Translations under genes and position numbers: made by a program
The notes under the pieces: model-generated
What the model was told of the DNA's origin: nothing
Seen by the model: only the letters and a program-made list of their open reading frames with translations
Database searches by the model: none
From: JAGQSZ01 sp049672765
GTDB lineage: Bacteria > Actinomycetota > Acidimicrobiia > Acidimicrobiales > Microtrichaceae
Assembly (NCBI GenBank): GCA_049672765.1
Contig: JBATWQ010000114.1
Location: 1-7,886, forward strand
Reading direction: 5' to 3'
Length of the DNA: 7,886 nt
Shown here: in pieces, positions 1 through 6,742 of the stretch
Numbering within the stretch: the stretch's first letter is position 1
How the letters are laid out: each line of letters begins with the position of its first letter

Positions 1-180
1 GACCTGGCCCCTGGGGCGGACCGCTCGGACCGCCGGCGGGATAGCCGCCCGGGTAGGGACCGCCAGGTCCTGGTGGCGGACCGCCCGGCGGATACGGGCC
101 GCCGGGACCGCCCGGATACAGGCCACCTGCACCCGGCGGATATGGGCCACCCGGCCGGGGGCCGCCTGGATAGCCGCCGA
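1..180 (-). repeat. Imperfect Gly/Pro/Tyr-coding repeats in the membrane protein tail
   Basis: On the minus strand this stretch repeats short units of the type GGCGGTCCG-TATCCGCCG, encoding GGPYPPG-like motifs in the cytoplasmic tail of the left-edge membrane protein. Copies are irregular in length, so this is a coding low-complexity region and not a spaced array. Such tails are common in actinobacterial membrane proteins and are probably disordered. Confidence 0.7.
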
Positions 181-811
181 TACCCTGCCTGCGTGCCCGA
201 TTCTTCCGGAAGACTCCGATCGTCAGCGTAATTACGCCGACCACGAACATCAGCCCGGAAATCACCGCTACACCGATGAACCAGAAGACGGGCGCAAACT
301 CGCTCAGGTTGGACGCATCCAGAGCGTGACCCACCGTGAAGGTCGAAGTGTCGAGCGAGTCCGACCCGCCATAGTCACACTTCGCCACGTAGCTACCGGG
401 CTTGAGCTTGGCCAGGCCGACCACTCTCATCCTGTTGTCCGACTGGCGATACAGGGTCGCCTCGCCGCCGGCGACCGACATCGGGATCTGGCGTCCCTCT
501 GAGGTTGAAAGCTCACAGGTCGGCTGCGGCAGAGTCTGGGACTCCACCGCCACGCCGACCGTCATTGTGGCGTCCTGATCACCTGAGACTGGCGGGGCGA
601 TCCGGAATGCAAGACGACCGGGAACGCGGGGGTTGGTAGCACCGTTGATGATGACATCCCGCGAAAAGGTGTCGTCAAAGCGCGGGATGGTCAACGCCGA
701 ACCAATGACCCCGATCGCGATCGCCACCACGATCAGAGTCACTCCGACCGGCACCGCCCGAGATCCGGGTGTCTTCCTTCTAGGGCCAACGGGGCTTTGG
801 ATTGAACTCAC
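1..811 (-). CDS. Two-helix membrane protein with Gly/Pro/Tyr-rich tail (3' end outside window)
   Basis: I do not recognise the family. Translating the minus strand from a GTG at 811 gives 270 codons without a stop, running out of the window at position 1. The GTG is the only usable start, because an in-frame TGA lies 15 nt upstream of it; AGGGG sits a few bases before it. Residues 1-19 are basic and polar, residues 20-42 form a first membrane helix (IVVAIAIGVIGSAL core), residues 43-174 are a soluble domain with two cysteines (C99 and C145) that could form a disulfide outside the membrane, and residues 175-201 form a second helix. A basic FRKN stop-transfer stretch follows, then a tail from about residue 202 dominated by GGPYPPG-like repeats. 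The likely topology is both ends in the cytoplasm with the central domain outside. It begins 43 nt after the ltp3-like stop on the same strand and may be the operon's last gene or a separate unit. In M. tuberculosis the gene after ltp3 (Rv3524) is also annotated as a membrane protein, but I cannot establish orthology. Confidence 0.82.
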   Translation of the reverse strand, partial: MSSIQSPVGPRRKTPGSRAVPVGVTLIVVAIAIGVIGSALTIPRFDDTFSRDVIINGATNPRVPGRLAFRIAPPVSGDQDATMTVGVAVESQTLPQPTCELSTSEGRQIPMSVAGGEATLYRQSDNRMRVVGLAKLKPGSYVAKCDYGGSDSLDTSTFTVGHALDASNLSEFAPVFWFIGVAVISGLMFVVGVITLTIGVFRKNRARRQGIGGYPGGPRPGGPYPPGAGGLYPGGPGGPYPPGGPPPGPGGPYPGGYPAGGPSGPPQGPG

Positions 812-817
812 TACTAC

Positions 818-841
818 CCCTATTGGTCACGGCCCTATTGG
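818..841. repeat. 9-bp direct repeat CCCTATTGG, two copies 15 bp apart
   Basis: The plus strand reads CCCTATTGG at 818-826 and again at 833-841, with TCACGG between. The pair fills much of the 43-nt gap between the ltp3-like stop and the GTG start of the membrane protein. It could be a regulator site or a small duplication. I know no regulator with this motif. Confidence 0.5.
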
Positions 842-854
842 CTCCGGGAGGAGG

Positions 855-2024
<1,170 letters not shown>

Positions 2025-2026
2025 GC

Positions 2027-3085
2027 TCAGCCCTCGCCTTCCAGAACCGCGATCAGATTGTGTTGGAGAGCGTGTCCGCCGGTCGCATGGGCGACACCCC
2101 GGGACACCTCGCCTGAATGAATTCGATTGGCAACCTCGACCAGACGGATCAGCCCGGCGGCCATCATCGGGTTGGCGGCGAGCGCTCCACCAGATGGGTT
2201 GATAACCGTGTCGGAACCCAGCCCCAGCGCCTTGGTCAGGATCGGTTCGTGATGGGTGAAGCAGGCGTGCAGCTCTGCCACCTCGACGGGCCCGTTGGCG
2301 ACACCGGCCTTTTCGGCGGCGATCGACACCGACGGAGCAGAGGTCAGGTCCCTGAAGTTCAGGTGATGACCATCGGCGCGGTGGTCGAGTCCACGGATCC
2401 ACGCGGGACGGTCATTGTGTGCCCTGGCCTTGTCGCCGGCGGCGAGCACGATGGCGACGCCGCCGTCGCTGATCGGCGCACAATCGTGACGTCGGAGCGG
2501 ATCGGCGATGTATTCGGCGTCGAGCAGCTTGCCCGGCTCGGCCGAACTCGTCAGCTGCGCGTAGGGGTTGTTGGCCGCAGCGGTGCGGGAGCGGTAGGCG
2601 ATCTCGGCCATCTCGGCCTCGCTCGTCACTCCCGACTCGATCATCTGACGGGCCTGGAGTGCCGCGATGTCGACCGAGGTGGGCCAGAGCGGCGCCTCGT
2701 AGTACGAGTCGGTCATGCGTGAAAGCACCCGGGGCAGGTCGCCCGGGGAGGACTTTCCGTAGCTGTAGACCAGCGCCGTGTCGGCGTGTCCGGTCTGGAT
2801 CTTCACCCAGGCCTCATAGAGCGCCCAGGCGCCGTCCATCTCTACGTGGGATTCCGAGATCGGCGGCCAGGCGGCCACCGCGTCGAGGGTCATGACGAAA
2901 CTGAACGGCTGACCGGCCAGATAGTCCGAGCTTCCCGAACAGGTGAAGTCGAAATCGTGTCGACCTATCCCCGAGCGTTCGATCGCCTCTTGGATGACCG
3001 GCTGGATCAGCTCGACCTCGTTGACCAGTGAAGCCGACCGCACGTGCTTGGACTGTGCGGTGGCGATAATTGCAACGTCTCTCAC
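2027..3085 (-). CDS. ltp4: SCP2-thiolase-like protein, Ltp4 type (partner of the Ltp3-like protein)
   Basis: A 352-aa SCP2-thiolase-like protein, close in length to M. tuberculosis Ltp4 (Rv3522, about 354 aa). Visible landmarks are VAIIATAQSKH at the N-terminus, HVEMDGAWA (80-88) where thiolases carry the nucleophilic Cys, CAPISDGGVA (202-211), ELHACFTHHEP (271-281), NPSGG (296-300), ANPMMAAG (304-311) and HATGGH (333-338). The nucleophile position seems to be Glu or Met, the GHP histidine is Asn, and the last catalytic Cys is missing, so classical thiolase chemistry is not expected. Three positions that are Tyr in the Ltp3-like neighbour are His, His and Thr here, so this subunit may be structural or have a different role. 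The start is a GTG at 3085, nine bases after the preceding stop, with GAGGTG overlapping that stop as ribosome binding site (TGAGGTGCTGCTGTG). The likely role is sterol or bile-acid side-chain degradation in the cytoplasm as part of a complex. The exact substrate is unknown. Confidence 0.85.
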   Translation of the reverse strand: MRDVAIIATAQSKHVRSASLVNEVELIQPVIQEAIERSGIGRHDFDFTCSGSSDYLAGQPFSFVMTLDAVAAWPPISESHVEMDGAWALYEAWVKIQTGHADTALVYSYGKSSPGDLPRVLSRMTDSYYEAPLWPTSVDIAALQARQMIESGVTSEAEMAEIAYRSRTAAANNPYAQLTSSAEPGKLLDAEYIADPLRRHDCAPISDGGVAIVLAAGDKARAHNDRPAWIRGLDHRADGHHLNFRDLTSAPSVSIAAEKAGVANGPVEVAELHACFTHHEPILTKALGLGSDTVINPSGGALAANPMMAAGLIRLVEVANRIHSGEVSRGVAHATGGHALQHNLIAVLEGEG

Positions 3086-3094
3086 AGCAGCACC

Positions 3095-3670
3095 TCAGAC
3101 GTATTCGGCTAGTTCGGATTCGGACAGATCGGGCTCACCGTTTGGCGCCCACCACTTGATGTTCTCGAAGCTCGTCGTCAGATCGGCATCGTCGACCCAG
3201 ACGGACTTGAGACGCAGACCCGGACGTACATCCGAGTAGGGGATCTCACGGACGAGTCCGTAGATCGGGATGTCGGATCCGTCTACGAGGATCAGGGCCG
3301 ACACGTAGGGGATCTCCTGGGCGTTGCCCGTGAAGTCCAGGTTGACGACACAGAAACTGATGACTGTTCCGTCGTGGCCGAGTTCGACCTCTTCGGTGGT
3401 CGGCAGTCCCGAGATCGGGGAAACACCACGGGGCGGCACGTAGACCTTGCCGGTCGTTGGACAACGCTGGCCGACAAGACGCTTCTCGGCAATGGCGCGC
3501 AGGAAGCGGGTTGTGGCGACACCCGGGGTGTAGTCGTAGACGATCCGGGCGGGGGTTGTTATCAGCTGTACCGCTTCGGTCTCACCGAGTTCGGGTACGG
3601 CGGAGAAGTCGACCTGTGGTTGGGACCAGAGCCCTTCTGGAAGCTCGATCGGTGCTGGTTCTGAACTCAT
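3095..3670 (-). CDS. DUF35 OB-fold protein (191 aa), accessory subunit of the thiolase-like pair
   Basis: A 191-aa protein with DUF35 architecture: a helix (TTRFLRAIAEKRLVGQRC, about 53-70), a zinc-ribbon-like segment (CPTTGKVYVPPRGVSPISG, 70-88), then an OB-fold of beta strands (VISFCVVNLDF, YVSALILVDGSDIPIYGLV, GLRLKSVWVDD). Family knowledge: DUF35 proteins are acyl-CoA-binding or structural partners of thiolase-like enzymes, for example the DUF35 domain of ChsH2 with the steroid aldolase Ltp2. The usual CxxC...CxxC ribbon keeps only C70; the second pair reads SPIS, so zinc binding is doubtful. About 50 extra N-terminal residues precede the domain. The ATG at 3670 lies 12 nt after the previous stop with AGGGA as ribosome binding site. 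I infer that it forms a complex with the downstream Ltp4/Ltp3-like proteins. M. tuberculosis Rv3521 occupies the equivalent place as a single protein of about 303 aa. Confidence 0.85.
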   Translation of the reverse strand: MSSEPAPIELPEGLWSQPQVDFSAVPELGETEAVQLITTPARIVYDYTPGVATTRFLRAIAEKRLVGQRCPTTGKVYVPPRGVSPISGLPTTEEVELGHDGTVISFCVVNLDFTGNAQEIPYVSALILVDGSDIPIYGLVREIPYSDVRPGLRLKSVWVDDADLTTSFENIKWWAPNGEPDLSESELAEYV

Positions 3671-3682
3671 CTACAGATCCCT

Positions 3683-4141
3683 TCAGTTGACCGGCTCGAA
3701 GCAGGCGAGGTCTTCGATGGCGCCGCTTCGGCTATCAGCGAAACGAGCCCGGACACGCATGCCGGTTGCCATCGAGTCGTGGTCGGCATCGACGGCGTGG
3801 AAGATGGTCGAGTCGGCGCCGTCCAGCTTGATCAATGCCCACGCAAATGGGCGGTCGAACGGCTGGCCGTCGCGGACCATGTTGTTCCAGGACCAGGTGA
3901 CGACCTCGCCCTCGGAACCGACCGGAACGAGCTTCGTCAGGGAGCCGCCGGTCAGCGGGTCGTACTCGACGGGCGGGCACAGCACCTGGCCGCGCTCGTC
4001 CTCGATCCCGATGAATCGTCCTTCACGGAGTCCGGTGAAGAATGCACCGATCACTGGCCCCGTCGTCCGCCTGAACGGATACTCGAGGACGAGAGGCGCA
4101 CGCAGCACTGCGTCCTCGTCGGTGTTGGCTGCCTCTGGCAT
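3683..4141 (-). CDS. DUF35 OB-fold protein (152 aa), first gene of the sterol-type operon
   Basis: A 152-aa DUF35-type protein. Residues 16-46 hold the N-terminal strand and helix (FRRTTGPVIGAFFTGLREGRFIGI), residues 47-66 sit where the rubredoxin-like zinc ribbon would be (DERGQVLCPPVEYDPLTGG), and residues 78-148 are the OB-fold (GEVVTWSWNNMV, FAWALIKLDGADSTIFHAV, GMRVRARFAD). Only one ribbon cysteine (C55) remains, so no zinc site is expected. The ATG at 4141 is the only clear start; GGGGG about 5 nt upstream and AAGGA about 13 nt upstream are candidate ribosome binding sites. It is the first gene after the KstR-like promoter and lies 12 nt ahead of a second, longer DUF35 gene. It probably acts with the other DUF35 protein and the two thiolase-like proteins on CoA-linked steroid intermediates. 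That role is inferred from family and context. Confidence 0.83.
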   Translation of the reverse strand: MPEAANTDEDAVLRAPLVLEYPFRRTTGPVIGAFFTGLREGRFIGIEDERGQVLCPPVEYDPLTGGSLTKLVPVGSEGEVVTWSWNNMVRDGQPFDRPFAWALIKLDGADSTIFHAVDADHDSMATGMRVRARFADSRSGAIEDLACFEPVN

Positions 4142-4163
4142 CCGAACCCCCTGGTCCTTATGC

Positions 4164-4180
4164 CCCCGGACCCCCCGGGG
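4164..4180 (-). other. GC-only stem-loop in the presumed 5' leader of the sterol-type operon
   Basis: On the minus strand CCCCGG, loop GGGGT and CCGGGG form a perfect 6-bp all-GC hairpin between mftF and the first DUF35 gene. It lies downstream of the predicted transcription start, so it would be in the mRNA leader. No T-run follows (the next bases are GGCATAAGG), so it is not a standard intrinsic terminator. It might still slow readthrough from mftF or affect translation. Confidence 0.35.
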
Positions 4181-4190
4181 TGCTCCTGCG

Positions 4191-4220
4191 ACAATAGAAC
4201 ACGTTCTTACTTTTGGTCAG
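4191..4220 (-). promoter_or_regulatory. Predicted promoter of the DUF35-DUF35-ltp4-ltp3 operon
   Basis: On the minus strand CTGACC (plus 4215-4220) matches the -35 TTGACA at 4 of 6 positions. After exactly 18 nt, TATTGT (plus 4191-4196) matches the -10 TATAAT at 4 of 6. Transcription would start near 4184, giving a leader of about 43 nt before the ATG at 4141. The -35 half lies inside the 3' end of mftF. The KstR-like palindrome fills the spacer, the typical arrangement for a repressor. Both hexamers are only moderate matches. Confidence 0.45.
4195..4208. promoter_or_regulatory. KstR-type operator (TAGAACACGTTCTT)
   Basis: This contains a perfect 5-bp inverted repeat AGAAC-AC-GTTCT (4196-4207). 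Read on the minus strand, AAGAACGTGTTCTA fits the published KstR consensus TnnAACnnGTTnnA at 7 of 8 fixed positions; only the first T is A. KstR is the TetR-family repressor of cholesterol catabolism in mycobacteria and rhodococci, released by sterol-derived CoA thioesters. The site is 54 nt upstream of the first DUF35 ATG, lies in the -35/-10 spacer and overlaps the mftF TAA stop. The 2-nt spacing between AAC and GTT argues against an actinobacterial LexA box, which has 4. Confidence 0.65.
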
Positions 4221-5982
4221 ATCGAAGTTCTGAGCTGCCCTTGTCGGCTTTGCTGAACTCTGACTCGCGGCCATTGATGGACGGTAGGAGCGCCCGCAAC
4301 GAGCGCTCTCTGACACATCCCCGCCACACGCCTGCTCCGTAGGAAAGGTCGTCCAGCAGGGCCAGCGCCACTCCCTGAGGGGTGCGCTCGCCGCAGGTTG
4401 CAATCGTTGAAACGATCGCCACGCCCGAGATGCCTCGCGCCCGTCGACTGAGCAATGATCCGACGGCCGCCGCCGGCCACCAGACGCGAACAACGGCTCG
4501 CACCAACTGACGCCCAGCCCCCAGGTGGCCGCCCATACCGAGCCGCAGGATCTCGGTCGGTTCGATATCTGGCAGCTTCCGACGCAGCTGTGCGGTAGTT
4601 GCGAGCGCAACGCCCATCGCCGGGCCGGTCAGCCCGGCAACGGCAAGCGCCCACACTCCCATACTCCACGGTGAGACAGCCACGGGCGCAACCGCCCCTG
4701 GGTGACGCGTTGCCAGTGGCGCTGCAGAGGTTCCGTACGTGAACCGCTGCCTCAGCCACGAAAGGAAGTCAGGGCGAACGTCGTGACCGACTTCGGCCGA
4801 TGGGACGTAACGGACCCGCTCCCCTGCCGCAACGAGCCGCCAGATCAGATCGACGTCCTCACCGACCCGCATGGCACTGTCGAAACTCCCGACCGCTCGG
4901 AGCACTTCAACCCTTGCAACCAGGGCTGCCGAAGGAACGTACGAGACCCTCGTTCCGGGAGCCACCCTTGCCGGTTCAGCGCACAGATCTAGTGGCGAGT
5001 GCTTCTGTTCGTATGCGAACAGAAGCCGCTTCACCCACGATTCCCGCCCAGCGGTGGATCGCACCCGACCATCAGCCACGCTGCGGCTCACGCCGCGGGT
5101 CGGACCGTCGACCTGGCTGCTGACCGGAGCACTGGCCACGCCGATAGCCGGGGCACCAGCCACGCTTCCGTCAGACCGTTCGTCGCCGACCGGCGAGCTC
5201 ACAGTCGCGACGATCCTCGGCGCTACCACCGCGACCCGGGGGTCAACGAAGTGGTCAAGAAGCGGCTCCAGCCAACCTGGAGTTGGCGAGCAGTCCACAT
5301 CGACGAACGCAACAACATCTGTCTCCACCAGCGCCATGCCGTCGTTTCGGGCCACGCCCGGACCACCGGACTCCGAGCGCCGCAGCAATACCACCGGCGG
5401 GTCGCCCTCAGTGACCCCCAGATGCTCCACGGTCAGCGGCACGTCGGAACCGTCGTCAACGACGATCACCTGTCGCACCCCCGGCGTGGTCTCCTGAATG
5501 CGGCCGATCAGCTTGTCGAGGCGGCTCTGAGGGCCGCGAACGGGCACGACCACCGTCACGTCGCCGACGCTCCACGGCCCCGATCCCGGCGGGGGCGCGG
5601 GGTGAACGGCGCCAGCGTCGACCAGACGGTCGAGGAGCGCAGCCTGCTGCTGAGACGGATGCACCAATGACCCGGCCAGGGCGCTGTCCAACACCCGCCC
5701 ACCAGAGGCGCTCAACCTGAACAGCTTGAGTGGCGAACCACCGAGCAGCACCCGACCACCGCCAGATCGCCGCAAGCTTCGGTCCGCAATCCAGCGGTGC
5801 GGACCTGGATCGGTTCGCCGGGGTGGGTCAGAGCCGCCGCCCCGATCAGAGCCGGCACCGCGATCAGAGCCGCCGCCCCGGTCAGTGTGTCCACCGCGAT
5901 CAGGGCTCGGGTCGGCGCTCGGGTCGGCGCTCGGCCTCGGGGCCGTGTTGCTACCCGGAGAACTACCGGGTTCAGCTGTCAC
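4207..5982 (-). CDS. mftF: Mycofactocin glycosyltransferase MftF, enlarged (591 aa)
   Basis: A family-2 glycosyltransferase that, in the characterised pathway, adds beta-1,4-linked glucose units to (pre)mycofactocin. The core shows LLGGSPLKLFRL (79-90), the GT-A start VTVVVPVRG (142-150), VIVVDDGSD (172-180), GGPGVARNDG (206-215), a DxD-type metal motif VDVD (227-230), APRIV (254-258), YEQKHSPLDL (324-333), the acceptor motif GEDVDLIWRL (374-383), H400 and a hydrophobic, probably membrane-associated segment at about 436-461. Usual MftF proteins are about 470 aa. The excess here is a Ser/Asp/Gly-rich leader (1-62) and an insert at about 262-312. The start is a GTG at 5982 overlapping mftE by 11 nt; an in-frame TGA lies just upstream, and no later ATG or GTG precedes the conserved core, so the leader is probably translated. 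The Shine-Dalgarno is weak, suggesting translational coupling to mftE. It is the last mft gene here, and its TAA overlaps the next operon's operator. Confidence 0.9.
   Translation of the reverse strand: MTAEPGSSPGSNTAPRPSADPSADPSPDRGGHTDRGGGSDRGAGSDRGGGSDPPRRTDPGPHRWIADRSLRRSGGGRVLLGGSPLKLFRLSASGGRVLDSALAGSLVHPSQQQAALLDRLVDAGAVHPAPPPGSGPWSVGDVTVVVPVRGPQSRLDKLIGRIQETTPGVRQVIVVDDGSDVPLTVEHLGVTEGDPPVVLLRRSESGGPGVARNDGMALVETDVVAFVDVDCSPTPGWLEPLLDHFVDPRVAVVAPRIVATVSSPVGDERSDGSVAGAPAIGVASAPVSSQVDGPTRGVSRSVADGRVRSTAGRESWVKRLLFAYEQKHSPLDLCAEPARVAPGTRVSYVPSAALVARVEVLRAVGSFDSAMRVGEDVDLIWRLVAAGERVRYVPSAEVGHDVRPDFLSWLRQRFTYGTSAAPLATRHPGAVAPVAVSPWSMGVWALAVAGLTGPAMGVALATTAQLRRKLPDIEPTEILRLGMGGHLGAGRQLVRAVVRVWWPAAAVGSLLSRRARGISGVAIVSTIATCGERTPQGVALALLDDLSYGAGVWRGCVRERSLRALLPSINGRESEFSKADKGSSELRSDQK
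5047..5199 (-). other. Low-complexity insertion inside the MftF catalytic domain
   Basis: Residues about 262-312 of MftF, rich in Ser, Val, Gly, Ala and Arg, separate APRIV from the conserved YEQKHSPLDL block. In the MftF sequences I know these elements are close together, so this looks like a surface-loop expansion of roughly 45-50 residues. The boundaries are my estimate without an alignment. Confidence 0.5.
5830..5934 (-). repeat. Two in-frame tandem repeats in the MftF leader (12-nt and 18-nt periods)
   Basis: On the minus strand, codons 17-28 repeat a 12-nt unit encoding PSAD, PSAD, PSPD (about 5899-5934), and codons 34-51 repeat an 18-nt unit encoding DRGGGS, DRGAGS, DRGGGS (about 5830-5883). 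Both periods are multiples of three, so copy-number changes keep the frame. The pattern suggests replication slippage. Confidence 0.75.
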
Positions 5983-6742
5983 TGCTCACGGCGTCTGTCG
6001 CGCCGAGCCCATGTTCCGCTGCTGTGGCCGTAGATGGGCCGACGCTCGACCACCACGTCCCGACCGCTGAGCACAGGTCCCGGGCCAGCGTCTCGAAGAT
6101 CTCGGATCCCTCTGTCGCGGTCGCCCCGGTCGGGTCTCCCAGGATCCCGTTGGGGGTAACCGCGGCCAAACCCTCGGCCATGACCGCCGCTCCGATTTCG
6201 CGCCACCGGGCAGTACTGCCGGGTTCGATCAGGTCGTCCCGGACGCAATCCGGATCCAGGTGCAACAGGATCGACGTCTCTGTGCGACCCGCATGGGAAT
6301 CGCCACCTACGACTCGAGGATGCCAGACCATGACCCGTCGGCCTTCTACACGGAGCAACTCCAGCGCACCGTTGAAGGCCTCGATATTTCCGCCGTGGCC
6401 GTTGACAAAAACCACACCGTCAAACGGCCGGGGATTCGCTGAACCAGGTGCGGGAAGTGCCGAGCGGCAGAGTTCCACGACGACGTTCTCGAACGCTGGC
6501 GTGCCGATGGACAGCGTCCCGCTGAACGCCTGGTGTTCCCCCGACGCACCTATCGACAGAGCGGGGGCAACCAATACTCCGCTTACGCGCTGCGCCAATT
6601 CCTCTGCCAGAGCCACGGCGATGCGGGTGTCTGTGTCGAGCGGCAGGTGCGGACCGTGCTGCTCGCAGCTTCCGGTCGGGACCACCAGCAGAGAGCCGTC
6701 GGCCACCTCCGGCCAGGTCATCTGGCTGAGCCGGGTGAGCAT
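5972..6742 (-). CDS. mftE: Mycofactocin peptidase MftE (creatininase family)
   Basis: A 256-aa creatininase-family metallopeptidase, the usual size for MftE. In the known pathway MftE cuts the MftC-modified MftA peptide to release the C-terminal Val-Tyr-derived unit (AHDP), which MftD then oxidises to premycofactocin. Metal-site motifs are intact: TGSCEQHGPHLPLDTDTR (23-40, with E27, H29 and candidate ligands D36/D38), VNGHGGN (113-119, H116) and SHAGRTETS (149-157). The ATG at 6742 overlaps the upstream stop in an ATGA arrangement, with AGGG a few bases before it, so translation is probably coupled. The gene sits between an ETF-beta-like gene and mftF, which supports MftE over another creatininase homologue. 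The 17 C-terminal residues after WSSVGPST are Ala/Ser/Gly-rich and overlap the mftF start. Confidence 0.93.
   Translation of the reverse strand: MLTRLSQMTWPEVADGSLLVVPTGSCEQHGPHLPLDTDTRIAVALAEELAQRVSGVLVAPALSIGASGEHQAFSGTLSIGTPAFENVVVELCRSALPAPGSANPRPFDGVVFVNGHGGNIEAFNGALELLRVEGRRVMVWHPRVVGGDSHAGRTETSILLHLDPDCVRDDLIEPGSTARWREIGAAVMAEGLAAVTPNGILGDPTGATATEGSEIFETLARDLCSAVGTWWSSVGPSTATAAEHGLGATDAVSSDS

Noticed and set aside
1..180. CRISPR-like or structural repeat array at the left edge
   Set aside because: The repeats are irregular, have no unique spacers, and lie in an open reading frame encoding a Gly/Pro/Tyr-rich tail.
2025..2402. N-terminal extension of the ltp3-like frame upstream of 2024
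   Set aside because: The frame is open but lies wholly inside ltp4, and the extra residues are Arg-rich and unlike the thiolase family. The ATG at 2024 has a good ribosome binding site and gives the expected N-terminus and length.
4164..4180. Intrinsic terminator for the mft operon
   Set aside because: The stem is short and no T-tract follows on the minus strand.
4195..4208. LexA/SOS box or KstR2 site as alternatives to a KstR operator
   Set aside because: The actinobacterial LexA box has four bases between GAAC and GTTC, but here there are two. The KstR2 motif is of the CAAG-N2-CTTG type, which is absent.
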